From contig CACJIJ010000009.1 in assembly GCA_902593445.1 (NCBI GenBank), positions 1-46,064 of the forward strand: a DNA stretch of 46,064 nucleotides. The letters run 5' to 3'. Both the position numbers and the translations under genes were made by a program. The stretch is from an uncultured Pelagibacteraceae bacterium. GTDB lineage: Bacteria > Pseudomonadota > Alphaproteobacteria > Pelagibacterales > Pelagibacteraceae. Within the stretch, counting starts at the first letter, position 1. Every line of letters starts with the position of its first letter. The notes under the pieces are model-generated. The model did no database searches and had not been told where the DNA came from. It saw only the letters and a list, made by a program, of their open reading frames with translations. This document shows positions 1 through 8,767 of the stretch, piece after piece.

Positions 1-81
1 GTAGCTCAATCTTTATTATTTTTATCTTTTTTGATTGCAACTTTCTTACCTGCAATAATTTTAAAAATTAAATTTAGATAG
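1..81 (+). CDS. C-terminal end of a membrane protein (partial)
   Basis: An open frame enters at base 1 and ends with TAG at 79-81. It encodes 26 residues, mostly Leu/Ile/Phe/Ala, ending in the basic tail KIKFR. This looks like a last transmembrane helix with a cytoplasmic positive tail. The rest of the gene is outside the window, so the family cannot be named. Its end overlaps the end of the convergent thioredoxin-like gene by 8 bp. A CcdA/DsbD-type membrane partner for that thioredoxin would be one possibility, but nothing visible proves it. Confidence 0.5.
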   Translation, partial: VAQSLLFLSFLIATFLPAIILKIKFR

Positions 82-442
82 AGGATTTTAAAGCATCATA
101 AATGAGTTCTTTAGTGGTCTCACCAATACTTCTGTAAACTTCTTTTTTATTTTTAAAAATTAAAAGTGTTGTTTGATATTGAACATTAAAAAATTGAGCG
201 ATTTCCTTGTTTCTTACATCAAAAGCAAAGTATACAATATTCTTAAAATCATTTTTTGCTTTTTCAAGAACTTTCATTTGACTTGCACAAGATGTACAAT
301 ATTTAATCCAGGAACTTACAACTACAACTTTTCCATCTGATAGAGCTTTATCGAATAATTCTTTACTATAAGTGGTTTCTTTCCCAATTGCTTTGGTGCT
401 CAACGCTAATACAAAACAGATAAATACTAAAAATTTTTTCAT
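74..442 (-). CDS. periplasmic thioredoxin-like protein
   Basis: The 122-residue product has an N-terminal signal peptide (hydrophobic residues about 4-15, likely cut near residue 20), so it should act in the periplasm. The remaining roughly 100 residues are one thioredoxin fold. The CxxC redox pair is C49-T-S-C52 after SWIKY, followed by the beta strand containing YFAFDV. At the position where thioredoxins carry the conserved cis-proline (usual IPTLLLF) this protein has QTTLLIF, i.e. Thr91 in place of Pro. Proteins of this type reduce or isomerise disulfides or take part in cytochrome c maturation; the substrate is unknown. It is transcribed alone and converges on the partial membrane gene at 1-81. 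The fold call is firm and the precise role open. Confidence 0.85.
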   Translation of the reverse strand: MKKFLVFICFVLALSTKAIGKETTYSKELFDKALSDGKVVVVSSWIKYCTSCASQMKVLEKAKNDFKNIVYFAFDVRNKEIAQFFNVQYQTTLLIFKNKKEVYRSIGETTKELIYDALKSSI

Positions 443-510
443 TCTCTCATAATTAAGGTAAATTTTAATTTATTGTAATACTATAAATTGTCTCTATATA
501 TGCCTAACTC

Positions 511-1446
511 ATGTCAAATGATCAAATAAGCATAAACAATTTATCAAAAGTATTCGATAATGGATTTGAGGCATTAAAAAATATAAATCTGAATATCAAA
601 AAAGGTGAAATTTTTGCAATGCTTGGACCAAATGGTGCTGGAAAAACAACACTTATAAGTATTATTTGTGGAATAGTTAGGCTTTCTTCAGGCAAAGTAA
701 CCGTTGATGACCTCGATATTATCAAAGACTACAGATTGACTAGATCTAAAATTGGATTAGTTCCACAAGAGCTAACATTAGAACAATTTGAAAGTGTGTT
801 TAATAATGTTTCATATTCAAGAGGGCTTTATGGCAAAAAACCTAATCCGGATTATATAGAAAAAATATTAAAAGATTTAAGTTTATGGGATAAAAAAGAT
901 TTAAGTCTTAGACAATTATCAGGTGGAATGAAGAGAAGAGTTTTAATTGCAAAAGCATTATCTCATGAACCATCTATCTTATTTTTAGACGAACCTACTG
1001 CTGGTGTAGATGTTGAGCTTAGAAAAGATATGTGGAATATAGTTGAAGATTTAAGAAAAACTGGTGTAACAGTCATTTTGACTACACATTACATAGAGGA
1101 AGCCGAAGCGATTGCAGACCGTGTAGGTGTAATAAATCAAGGTGAAATTATTGTTGTAGATGAAACTAAAGAATTATTAAAAAAAATGGGTCACAAGAAA
1201 CTTACAGTAGACCTACAGGAAGAAATTTTTGAATTACCAAACAGTTTAGAAAAATATAATCTTGAAATTGGAAAAGATAATATGTCAATAGATTATAAAT
1301 ATAACGTTCAAGCAAAACAAACAGGGATCACAAATTTACTTCAAGATTTAAAAGACGCAGGACTAAAATTAAAAGATTTAAAAACAGAACAAAGCACATT
1401 AGAAAAAATATTTGTTACTTTGGTTAAGGAAAATAATGAAATTTAA
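511..1446 (+). CDS. ABC exporter ATP-binding protein (YadG/CcmA-like)
   Basis: This 311-residue ATPase energises an ABC-2 type exporter. The Walker A motif GPNGAGKTT lies around residues 39-47, the Q-loop in VPQE, the signature LSGGMKRR around 137-144 and Walker [12 protein letters not shown] right after it, with the H-loop in [10 protein letters not shown]. The C-terminal 80 residues form the regulatory extension usual for drug or polysaccharide ABC-2 ATPases. It overlaps the permease gene by 11 bp, and the permease's ribosome site lies inside this gene, so the two subunits should be made together. The pair resembles the YadG-YadH family; the transported compound is not evident. No promoter was clear upstream. 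Confidence 0.93.
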   Translation: MSNDQISINNLSKVFDNGFEALKNINLNIKKGEIFAMLGPNGAGKTTLISIICGIVRLSSGKVTVDDLDIIKDYRLTRSKIGLVPQELTLEQFESVFNNVSYSRGLYGKKPNPDYIEKILKDLSLWDKKDLSLRQLSGGMKRRVLIAKALSHEPSILFLDEPTAGVDVELRKDMWNIVEDLRKTGVTVILTTHYIEEAEAIADRVGVINQGEIIVVDETKELLKKMGHKKLTVDLQEEIFELPNSLEKYNLEIGKDNMSIDYKYNVQAKQTGITNLLQDLKDAGLKLKDLKTEQSTLEKIFVTLVKENNEI

Positions 1447-2203
1447 TTACTACGCATTCAAAGCAATTTATCTCCATGAAATGGATAGATTTAGGAGGAC
1501 ATTGATGCAATCTTTGCTATCACCTGTTTTATCAACTTCCTTATATTTTATTGTTTTTGGTTCAGTGATAGGCGGCTATGTTCAAAAAATTGATGGTATA
1601 AGTTATGGATCATACATTGTACCTGGATTATTAATGCTTACTCTTTTAACGCAATCAATTAGTAATACTTCATTTGGTATTTTTTTTCCTAAATTTAATG
1701 GAACAATTTATGAAATTTTAGCAGCACCAATTTCAACTTTAGAAATAGTTCTTGCTTTTGTTGGCGCAGGGGCAACCAAAACACTAATTGTTGGTTTAAT
1801 GATTTTTTTAACATCTACTTTTTTTGTTGAAGTTGAAGTTAAATATCCATTATTGATGATATTTCTTTTAGTATTAGTTTCATTTACTTTTGCTTTGTTT
1901 GGTTTTTTAATTGGTTTGATGAGCTCAAATTTTGAACAAATGTCAATCATTCCCTCTTTGGTAATAACACCAATGGTTTTTCTGGGTGGTAGCTTATATT
2001 CCTTAGATATGCTTCCTGAGTTTTGGCAAATAGTTACTTATTTTAATCCAGTTGTTTATTTAATAAATGGATTAAGATTTTCTTTTTACGGGGTATCTGA
2101 CTTTAATATATGGATAAGCGTAAGTTTAATGCTAGCTTTTCTTGCTACTTGTATAGCAATAGTTACTAGCCTTCTTAAAAAAGGTTATAATATGAAAGCT
2201 TAA
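1436..2203 (+). CDS. ABC-2 type exporter permease (YadH-like)
   Basis: The 255-residue integral membrane protein has about six hydrophobic helices and the ABC-2 layout, including the conserved region around [17 protein letters not shown] near the fifth helix. It is the membrane half of the exporter whose ATPase is encoded immediately upstream. I start it at ATG 1436 (MKFNYYAF) rather than a TTG-type start at 1412. An AAGGA ribosome-binding sequence sits at 1426-1430, five bases before this ATG, and related permeases begin in this way. The 11-bp overlap with the ATPase gene implies translational coupling. Substrate unknown. Confidence 0.9.
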   Translation: MKFNYYAFKAIYLHEMDRFRRTLMQSLLSPVLSTSLYFIVFGSVIGGYVQKIDGISYGSYIVPGLLMLTLLTQSISNTSFGIFFPKFNGTIYEILAAPISTLEIVLAFVGAGATKTLIVGLMIFLTSTFFVEVEVKYPLLMIFLLVLVSFTFALFGFLIGLMSSNFEQMSIIPSLVITPMVFLGGSLYSLDMLPEFWQIVTYFNPVVYLINGLRFSFYGVSDFNIWISVSLMLAFLATCIAIVTSLLKKGYNMKA

Positions 2204-2205
2204 TT

Positions 2206-2370
2206 ATGATTAAATATATTCTTCCAGCTATAATTATTTTTTTAATAGTTTTATTCTGGGAAAAAATTACTGAGTTCTTAGAAAAAAAATTCAATATTAA
2301 GCTTAATTATATTGTCGTTAGTTCTATTATTGCTGCAATAGCAGTTATCCTTTTACTCCTAAATTACTAG
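2206..2370 (+). CDS. 54-aa small membrane protein
   Basis: ATG 2206 follows the permease stop by two bases, and the frame ends with TAG at 2368-2370. The product has two hydrophobic segments (residues about 4-18 and 36-53) joined by an acidic/basic stretch (WEKITEFLEKKFNIKLNY), suggesting a hairpin membrane protein. The frame fills the space between the ABC permease and the acetyltransferase, with 5 bp left over before the next start. That packing supports it being a real gene in the same operon. I do not recognise a family. Confidence 0.6.
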   Translation: MIKYILPAIIIFLIVLFWEKITEFLEKKFNIKLNYIVVSSIIAAIAVILLLLNY

Positions 2371-2375
2371 GATTC

Positions 2376-2645
2376 ATGAACAGCCTCGAAGTTACAAATT
2401 TTAAAATTGAGGAAACTGAGGGAGTTTTTACCTTTAAAAATGAAAATACAACAATAGGCTTTGTTAGATTTAATGAAAAAGGTGAGGTAGAATATATTTT
2501 TGTTAATCCAATTTTTAGAAAACAAGGGTTAGCAACTAAACTATTACAATTAGTAAAGCAAAAAACTGGAAAAGAAATAATACTTCAGGAACCAATTAGC
2601 CCTTTAGGATCTAAATTATTAAAATCATTATATAAATGGAAATAA
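2376..2645 (+). CDS. small GNAT-family N-acetyltransferase
   Basis: The 89-residue protein is at the minimal size for a GNAT domain. The acetyl-CoA pyrophosphate-binding motif A is visible as FRKQGLATKLLQLV (residues about 48-61), preceded by the beta strand EVEYIFVNP. This matches the short YidJ/GCN5-related type that keeps only the central strands. It probably acetylates a small amine or a protein N-terminus; the acceptor cannot be told. The last 10 bp overlap the start of the TauE-like permease in another frame, so they are likely co-translated. Confidence 0.75.
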   Translation: MNSLEVTNFKIEETEGVFTFKNENTTIGFVRFNEKGEVEYIFVNPIFRKQGLATKLLQLVKQKTGKEIILQEPISPLGSKLLKSLYKWK

Positions 2646-3382
2646 ACTTATTATTTTTTTTCACAGTTGTTCCAGCCATAATTTTATACGGAATTGCAAA
2701 ATCAGGCCTAGGTGGATCCATGACTTTAATTTCTGTTCCGTTAATGACAATAGTGATGCCGCTAAATCAAGCTTTAGGAATTATTTTACCGATTTTAATA
2801 TTTTCAGATTTCATTGCTGTTTATAAATATAGAAAGGAATTTGACTTAGGAACTTTAAAATTAATGGTTCCATTTGCAGCTATTGGGATATTTATTGGAT
2901 CATTAACTTTTTCATATTTTTCAGAGGAATTACTAAAATTCATAATTGGAGTTATGGGCTTCTTGTTTGCTGGTCATTATTTTTTTTTTAAAAAAAATAA
3001 GGAAAAAAAATCAGAAAAAAACTTTTTTAAAGGTGGTACTTGTTCGGTAGTTGCAGGATTTACAAGTTTTTGTGTTCATGCAGGAGGAACCCCAACTAGC
3101 CTTTATTTACTTCCACTTAGAATGAAAAAAGAAATTTATGTAGGTACAAGAATATTTTTTTTCACTTTCGTAAACTTAATTAAACTTCCATTGTACATTA
3201 GTTTATCTATGACAAACTTTGAGTCTTTTAAACAGTCAGCAACATTATTTCCAGTTGCATTACTTGGAATATTAATCGGATATCAATTACTTAAAATTAT
3301 AGAGGAAAAATTATTTTACAATATTTTATATGCTTTAATTTTTGTTACTAGTGCAAAGCTTTTGTATGATTACCTGGTATGA
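2636..3382 (+). CDS. TauE/SafE-family anion permease
   Basis: The 248-residue polytopic membrane protein has about eight hydrophobic helices. The family's glycine-rich repeat appears near the N-terminus (YGIAKSGLGGSMTLISVP) and, more degenerate, in the second half (CSVVAGFTSFCVHAGGTP). TauE/SafE proteins export sulfite, sulfoacetate or similar small anions. The start overlaps the acetyltransferase gene by 10 bp. This is one of two TauE-type genes in the window; the other (29741-30820) lies in the sulfur region and is longer. The substrate of this copy cannot be assigned from neighbours. Confidence 0.88.
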   Translation: MEINLLFFFTVVPAIILYGIAKSGLGGSMTLISVPLMTIVMPLNQALGIILPILIFSDFIAVYKYRKEFDLGTLKLMVPFAAIGIFIGSLTFSYFSEELLKFIIGVMGFLFAGHYFFFKKNKEKKSEKNFFKGGTCSVVAGFTSFCVHAGGTPTSLYLLPLRMKKEIYVGTRIFFFTFVNLIKLPLYISLSMTNFESFKQSATLFPVALLGILIGYQLLKIIEEKLFYNILYALIFVTSAKLLYDYLV

Positions 3383-3436
3383 TTTAATAACGCATTAAAG
3401 TTTTAAAATAAGTGTTAGATAATAATTATTATAAAA

Positions 3437-3991
3437 ATGAAAAATAAATTTAAGCCAAGAATTAAAGCAAGATTAAGAAAAAATAGACAAGCTTTAAGTA
3501 AAAATATTGATAATTTTTTTGGATGGGTTAAAGGTGCAAAACTTGTTGAGCTTAAAGAATGTAATCCTGAAGAAGATCCTGTTAGACCAGAATTAGATAA
3601 CAAGTTTAGAACAGGATATGGAAGAAAGATTTTTGGTGTCGAATATCAAGGAGAAATTCATGCTGTAATGTGTTTTGCTTATACAAATGAAATTCCAAAA
3701 AGTGTTGAAGAGTTAGAAAAATTAAGCACTGATGCATTTCTTCAAACAGCAATGAGAGATCAATCAGGCGGTCAAATAGCAATTGCTTATACCGTCTGGT
3801 CCAAAAAAAAGGGTGGTGGAAAATTAATTGTTAAAGAAGTATTCAAAAAGATTAAAAAATCCAATCATCTAAATAGATTAGTAACTCTTTCGCCTTTAAC
3901 AGAAATGGCAACACATTTTCATAAGAGAAATGGCGCTAAATTAATTCAAATTAATGAAACTACACAAAATTTTGAATATAAAGTTATGTAA
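3437..3991 (+). CDS. conserved hypothetical protein, possible GNAT-like fold
   Basis: The 184-residue soluble protein begins with about 25 very basic residues (MKNKFKPRIKARLRKNRQ), then a mixed alpha/beta region. The stretch AIAYTVWSKKKGGGKLIVKEVF (residues about 114-135) has the strand, glycine-rich turn and helix layout of a GNAT acetyl-CoA motif. It is followed by the segment TLSPLTEMATHFHKRNGA, where acceptor-side residues would lie. I do not recognise a named family, so the acetyltransferase suggestion is an inference from local pattern only. It sits two bases before the SOUL-family gene and 54 bp after the permease. Confidence 0.75.
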   Translation: MKNKFKPRIKARLRKNRQALSKNIDNFFGWVKGAKLVELKECNPEEDPVRPELDNKFRTGYGRKIFGVEYQGEIHAVMCFAYTNEIPKSVEELEKLSTDAFLQTAMRDQSGGQIAIAYTVWSKKKGGGKLIVKEVFKKIKKSNHLNRLVTLSPLTEMATHFHKRNGAKLIQINETTQNFEYKVM

Positions 3992-3993
3992 CA

Positions 3994-4560
3994 ATGAAAA
4001 TTATTAAACTTTATCTTATAGTATTTTGTACTTTATCTGTTTTACCTTATTCTGCAGTTATGGCTTACGAAGAAGCAAATTATGAAGTTGTCTCTAAAAA
4101 TGAAGTTTATGAGATTAGAAAATATTCAGATCGTTTAGCGGTGGAAACAATGACATCTGGAATAGATAGTAATTTTAGAAAGTTATTTAATTACATTTCA
4201 GGCAGAAACGATACTCAAGAAAAAATTAAAATGACTACCCCAGTTACTCAAGTTGAAAAAAATGGAAATATGAGTATGCAATTTTACTTGCCCTCTAAAT
4301 TTAATTCAGAAAATGCACCAAATCCAAGCAGGAAAGACGTTAAAATTGTTAATATCGAGGGAGGACACTACGCGGTGTTAAGATATTCTGGACGAGCATC
4401 AGATGGAAATTTTCTTAAACATAAAGAAATTTTAGAAAATGAGTTAAAAAAAAATAATATATCAATTATAAGTCCACCTATTAGAGCAACTTATGATAGC
4501 CCATTTACCCTTCCAATGAATAGAAGAAACGAGGCTATGTTTAAAGTTGAATTAAACTGA
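3994..4560 (+). CDS. SOUL-family heme-binding-like protein, exported
   Basis: The 188-residue protein carries a signal peptide (hydrophobic residues 5-20, likely cut after AVMA) and one SOUL/HBP domain. Its hallmarks are the opening strand YEVVSKNEVYEIRKYSDRLAV, the KIKMTTPVTQ motif near residue 77 and the closing segment DSPFTLPMNRRNEAMF. SOUL proteins bind tetrapyrroles in some eukaryotic members; in marine bacteria the function is unknown. It may handle heme or porphyrin in the periplasm, which is inference. The stop overlaps the next start as TGATG, so the carbonic-anhydrase-like gene is translationally coupled. Confidence 0.9.
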   Translation: MKIIKLYLIVFCTLSVLPYSAVMAYEEANYEVVSKNEVYEIRKYSDRLAVETMTSGIDSNFRKLFNYISGRNDTQEKIKMTTPVTQVEKNGNMSMQFYLPSKFNSENAPNPSRKDVKIVNIEGGHYAVLRYSGRASDGNFLKHKEILENELKKNNISIISPPIRATYDSPFTLPMNRRNEAMFKVELN

Positions 4561-4973
4561 TGAAATCAAAATTTAAGGCAATGGTGTTATCTTGCATGGA
4601 TCCAAGATTTCAACATTTAGTTCATAATCATTTAAAGAAAAAAAAATTAACAGGAAAATATAGTGCATTCACAATTGCAGGTGCAGCTGTTGGTGTAACA
4701 CATAATAAATTCAAAAAATGGCATAAAACTTTTTATGACAATTTAGGAACTTCTATTAAATTACATAAAATAGAAAAATTAATTGTCATTAATCATAAGG
4801 ATTGTGGTGCAGCTAAAATTGCTAACGGAAAAAAAGAATTTAGCCCAGCAAATGAAAAAAAAATTCATAAAGAGTCGTTCTCTAAAATAAAAAAACAAAT
4901 AAAAAAAAAATTCCCAAAATTGAGAGTAGAATTAAACCTAATTTCTTTGGATAGCAAAATTACTAAATTCTAA
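4560..4973 (+). CDS. short beta-carbonic anhydrase-like protein
   Basis: The 137-residue protein has the zinc-site pattern of beta-carbonic anhydrases. C12-M-D14-P-R16 supplies the first cysteine and the Asp-Arg dyad, and NH79-KD-C82-GAAKI supplies the histidine and second cysteine. It is clearly shorter than the usual 200 or so residues, lacking much of the C-terminal oligomerisation region, and is rich in lysine. With all ligands present it could hydrate CO2, but small members of this superfamily also hydrolyse CS2 or COS, so the substrate is open. It ends one base before the stop of the convergent ybbP-like gene. Confidence 0.8.
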   Translation: MKSKFKAMVLSCMDPRFQHLVHNHLKKKKLTGKYSAFTIAGAAVGVTHNKFKKWHKTFYDNLGTSIKLHKIEKLIVINHKDCGAAKIANGKKEFSPANEKKIHKESFSKIKKQIKKKFPKLRVELNLISLDSKITKF

Positions 4974-7508
4974 TTATTGATTTCTTATTAGAGGATAAAC
5001 TTTAGGATTTAGATATTTTAAGTTTGTTAGCAATATTAAAATTAAAGTAACAAAGCCAATTGAAAATCCTAAATAAATTAAAACTTTAAAGTCAAACATC
5101 CATACTAGCTCAAAAATATTTTCCATAATAAATTTTGAACCAATCACTGCAAAAAATATTGCAATTAAAATTACAGATTTAAAAATAATAATGAACTCAA
5201 TTAGCGATGAAAAAACAATTTGTTTTTTTGAAAAACCTAAAATTTTAAAGACTAAATTTTGATATTCTTTAACTTTTCCTTGAACCATAATTGCACTCGA
5301 AATTACGATTAACCCTATTACAATAGTAACAGCTGAAATTAAAGTAACTGCAATAAATACTTTATTCAAAACAGCTGTAACTTTAGATAAATAATCTGCA
5401 ATTTTTATCATTGATAAACTTGGCATGATTTCAAGCATTTCAGTTTCATCAAATTTATTTGAATTAAATTTTGCAGTAGCTAAATATTCATGAGGTATGT
5501 TTTTTGCAAATTGAGGATTAAATAACATTGCGAAATTGATGCTTAAATCTCGATAATCTACTTCTCTAAAATTAATGACCTCTCCTTCAATTTCTCGTCC
5601 ATAAACATTTAAAGTGAAAATATCACCTAACTGAATATTAAAATCTTTAGCGACTTTTGCATCTAGAGATATTTGAAGTTGATTTGGGTTTGATAAATCC
5701 CACCATTTACCCTCTAAAATTGGATTATCTTCAGGTATATTTTCCACCCATGAAGATCTTCGTTCGCTACCAATTACCCAGTAACTATCATTATCTGGTT
5801 TAATATAAGTATTAGGATCTACACCATTAATTTTTACAATTCCAGAGGATACCATTGGCACAATTTCTATTGATGCATTTGGATCCATATTTAAAATACC
5901 TTGTTCAAATTTCTCTTTTTCACCTTTTTGAATACCGACAAAGAAATAATCAGGTGCAATATCAGGAATAGATTTCGCAATTTCTCTTTGAAAATTTGTA
6001 CCAACTAAAGCTAATGTTAATAACAAAGTAACCCCTAAGCCAAGAGACATAACTGTAATAGGAGTTATACTTTTTGTTTGTGTAATATTTTTAATTGAAA
6101 CCTTTAAAGAAATTATTGGACTAGATTTAAATCTTTTTAGAAAAAAAATAATTAATTTTGAAAGTAAGAAAAATACTATTAAACACACAAAAAAGGCAGC
6201 AAAGTAACCCAAGCTATAAGAGGGCTGTTCAGATCCAACTGTGAATAATAAAATTAATATAGATAGCAAAACAAAGCTTAGAACAACTGAACCCTTAGAA
6301 TAAAAAAATTGAAGGTTTTGGAATATATTTCTAAACAAATTAGACGCTTTAACTTGATCAATAGAACTAATTGTTGGAATAGAAAAAATTACCAGCACCA
6401 ATAATCCTACTAAAAATATTTTTAAAAAATTCAGCAATGAAAACACTGGATAAACATTCAATCCTAATCCATCAGATAAATATTTATCTGCTATTGGTAC
6501 AATTAAAAAACTCGATCCATAAGCAATAACAGTGATGATAAATAAAAGTAAAAATAACTGCAGATAATATAGTGTTTTAATATTGCCCGAATAAAAGCCA
6601 ACTGCTTTTCGTACAGCTATCGACATGTTGTTTTGATTAATAAAAGAAAGCAGAGTATTTGCTATTCCAATACCCGCTATCAACATTGCACTGATAGATA
6701 CAAGGGATAAAAATTGAGAAAAATTATTAATAATTCTTTTAATTCCACTTGCAGAATTTTCAGGATATCTAAGTTTAACTTTTTGATCGTCTTTAAAGAT
6801 TTCTTCAATTCGTTGTTCAATTTTTTCTGGTTTATCATTTTCATTAAACTTTACTTTATATTCATAGTTTAAAAAGCTTCCTATTCCCTTTAGTTTTAAA
6901 ATTTCTAAAGTTTGTTTTCCTGCTAAAGCCCAATCGCCAAATGCAACAAATCCACTTACATCTGGTACTGATTTAATAATTCCAATTACTTTAAAATTTT
7001 GATCTTGAACTTTTATAATTTCATTAATTTTAATATTAAGGGTTTTTGATAAACTTTCATTGATCAGGATAGTATTAGGTTCTTTTTGCATTCTTTCATA
7101 AGCACCAATTGGCTCATACACAACATTTCCATACAAAGGATATTTTTCATCTACTGTTTTAATTCTAGTAAATAATGATTTATTTTTTTCTCTGCCAGTA
7201 GTTGAAAGCATAGTGCTGAACTCAATCATTTGAGATACAGTTGCAAAATCTTTTACTTTATTAATTAGATCTAAATTTCCTTGATTACGATTGTAATCAA
7301 TCTCTAAATCTCCACCCAAAAGTGCTTTGGCATTATCATTTAGTTCTTTTTTAAGACTATCTTCAATTGTGAAAATAGCACTTAAGATAAATAAACTTAT
7401 AAAGAGTGTAACAATGATACTAGAAATTTTATGATAATTTCTGCTTAAGTCTTTTAAAGCGTATTTAAATATCAAACTAAATTCTGAAGGATTATTTAAT
7501 TTTTCCAT
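4974..7508 (-). CDS. ybbP: ABC transporter permease, FtsX/YbbP family
   Basis: The 844-residue membrane protein is the permease of a type VII (MacB/FtsX-like) ABC system. One N-terminal helix (residues about 28-48) is followed by a large periplasmic domain. A central membrane block then precedes a second periplasmic domain, and three C-terminal helices finish the chain: the duplicated FtsX layout typical of YbbP. It overlaps the ATPase gene by 17 bp. The same ybbA-ybbP pair next to divergent tesA is known from Escherichia coli, which supports the naming. Such systems are thought to extract lipids or lipoproteins from the inner membrane rather than pump small molecules; that role is inferred. 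Confidence 0.9.
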   Translation of the reverse strand: MEKLNNPSEFSLIFKYALKDLSRNYHKISSIIVTLFISLFILSAIFTIEDSLKKELNDNAKALLGGDLEIDYNRNQGNLDLINKVKDFATVSQMIEFSTMLSTTGREKNKSLFTRIKTVDEKYPLYGNVVYEPIGAYERMQKEPNTILINESLSKTLNIKINEIIKVQDQNFKVIGIIKSVPDVSGFVAFGDWALAGKQTLEILKLKGIGSFLNYEYKVKFNENDKPEKIEQRIEEIFKDDQKVKLRYPENSASGIKRIINNFSQFLSLVSISAMLIAGIGIANTLLSFINQNNMSIAVRKAVGFYSGNIKTLYYLQLFLLLFIITVIAYGSSFLIVPIADKYLSDGLGLNVYPVFSLLNFLKIFLVGLLVLVIFSIPTISSIDQVKASNLFRNIFQNLQFFYSKGSVVLSFVLLSILILLFTVGSEQPSYSLGYFAAFFVCLIVFFLLSKLIIFFLKRFKSSPIISLKVSIKNITQTKSITPITVMSLGLGVTLLLTLALVGTNFQREIAKSIPDIAPDYFFVGIQKGEKEKFEQGILNMDPNASIEIVPMVSSGIVKINGVDPNTYIKPDNDSYWVIGSERRSSWVENIPEDNPILEGKWWDLSNPNQLQISLDAKVAKDFNIQLGDIFTLNVYGREIEGEVINFREVDYRDLSINFAMLFNPQFAKNIPHEYLATAKFNSNKFDETEMLEIMPSLSMIKIADYLSKVTAVLNKVFIAVTLISAVTIVIGLIVISSAIMVQGKVKEYQNLVFKILGFSKKQIVFSSLIEFIIIFKSVILIAIFFAVIGSKFIMENIFELVWMFDFKVLIYLGFSIGFVTLILILLTNLKYLNPKVYPLIRNQ

Positions 7509-8157
7509 CTTTAATTTTTATTTTTCTTTTAGCTTTGTATGCAAGCTTAGTATCATGAGTTACCATAATTAAAGAAGAACCTTCTTCTTTGACATACTTA
7601 AATAAAATATTTGCAATCATAATAGAATTTTCAGTATCTAAGTTTCCTGTTGGTTCATCAGCTAAGATTAATTCAGGTCTCATTGCAATTGCTCTAGCGA
7701 TAGCAACCCTTTGTTGTTCACCACCTGATAGTTGACTTGGTAGATTATTAAAACGATGTTTCAAACCAAATCGATCTAACAAAATTTTTGCTTCTTTTTC
7801 TGGATTTTTAAAATTATTAAGTTCAAGTGTTAAAGCAACATTTTCAACTGCTGAATAATTAGGAATTAAATAAAATGACTGAAAAATTATTCCAATATTT
7901 TTCTTTCTTATTTCAGATACTTCATCTTCACTAAGGCTTGTTATTTCTTGATCATTAAAAATTATTTTACCAGAGGTTGGTTTTTCTAAGCCTCCAATTA
8001 ACATTATTAAACTTGTTTTCCCTGAACCACTTTCTCCAACTACTGAAACAGTTTCTTTTTTTTTAATATTTAAATCAATATTCTTTAAAACACTGATACT
8101 ATCTTTACCAGTTTGGTATTTGAGATTTATTTTTTTTAATTTAAGAAGTGTACTCAT
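7492..8157 (-). CDS. ybbA: ABC transporter ATP-binding protein, LolD/YbbA family
   Basis: The 221-residue ATPase partners the YbbP-like permease. It shows Walker A VGESGSGKTS, the Q-loop FQSFYLIPNYSAVENV, signature LSGGEQQRVAIARA and Walker B LILADEPTGNLD, followed by MVTHD. I place the start at the ATG complementary to 8155-8157 (MSTLLKLKKINLKY) because family members begin just before the first beta strand. An in-frame ATG at 8205 would add 16 residues lying inside tesA. With this start, the initiation codons of ybbA and tesA share bases 8156-8157, so there is no intergenic space and the promoter must lie inside tesA coding sequence. Confidence 0.9.
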   Translation of the reverse strand: MSTLLKLKKINLKYQTGKDSISVLKNIDLNIKKKETVSVVGESGSGKTSLIMLIGGLEKPTSGKIIFNDQEITSLSEDEVSEIRKKNIGIIFQSFYLIPNYSAVENVALTLELNNFKNPEKEAKILLDRFGLKHRFNNLPSQLSGGEQQRVAIARAIAMRPELILADEPTGNLDTENSIMIANILFKYVKEEGSSLIMVTHDTKLAYKAKRKIKIKDGKIK

Positions 8158-8767
8158 GAATAAAACTATATTTATTAAAATTTTGATAATCTTTCTAGTG
8201 CACATAAATGCAAGTGCAATAGAAAAGGTAGTTTTATTCGGTGATAGTTTGATGGCTGGATATGGATTACCTAAAGAACATCATTTATCAATAATTTTAG
8301 AGACTAATCTTAAGAAAGCAGGATTAGATATTAAAGTTATAAATGGAAGTGTATCTGGAAGCACTTCTTCAGGTGGATTAAATAGAGCTGATTGGAGTTT
8401 ATCTGAACCAGGAATAGATTTAATAATTTTAGGATTAGGAGCTAATGATATGCTCAGAGGAATTCAACCAGATGAAACTGAAACAAATTTAGAAAAAATA
8501 ATAAATATTGCCCAGAATAAAAAAATAAAAATTATTTTAGCTGGAATGGTGGCACCAAACACTCATGGAGAAACATATAAAAAAAAATTTGATGCCATTT
8601 ATCCAAAGTTATCAAAAAAGTATAATTTACCATTAATCCCGTTTCTTCTTGAAGGTGTGGCACTTAATCCAAGTTTGAATCAACAAGACGGTATACATCC
8701 CAACAAAGATGGAACAGTTAAAGTGAGTGAAACAATTAAAAAAAGTATTATTAATATAATTAATTAA
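8156..8767 (+). CDS. tesA: TesA-like GDSL esterase/lysophospholipase, exported
   Basis: The 203-residue SGNH hydrolase has a signal peptide (residues 1-20, ending INASA) and the family blocks. These are block I VLFGDSLMAGYGL with nucleophile Ser31, block II Gly in NGSVSGSTS, block III GLGANDML and block V DGIHPN with the catalytic Asp and His. TesA enzymes hydrolyse acyl-CoA or lysophospholipid esters in the periplasm. I chose ATG 8156 over one at 8120 because it gives a clean signal peptide and an AAGAAG-like ribosome site at 8143-8148. Its start codon overlaps that of divergent ybbA. The tesA/ybbA/ybbP arrangement matches gammaproteobacteria. Confidence 0.92.
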   Translation: MNKTIFIKILIIFLVHINASAIEKVVLFGDSLMAGYGLPKEHHLSIILETNLKKAGLDIKVINGSVSGSTSSGGLNRADWSLSEPGIDLIILGLGANDMLRGIQPDETETNLEKIINIAQNKKIKIILAGMVAPNTHGETYKKKFDAIYPKLSKKYNLPLIPFLLEGVALNPSLNQQDGIHPNKDGTVKVSETIKKSIINIIN

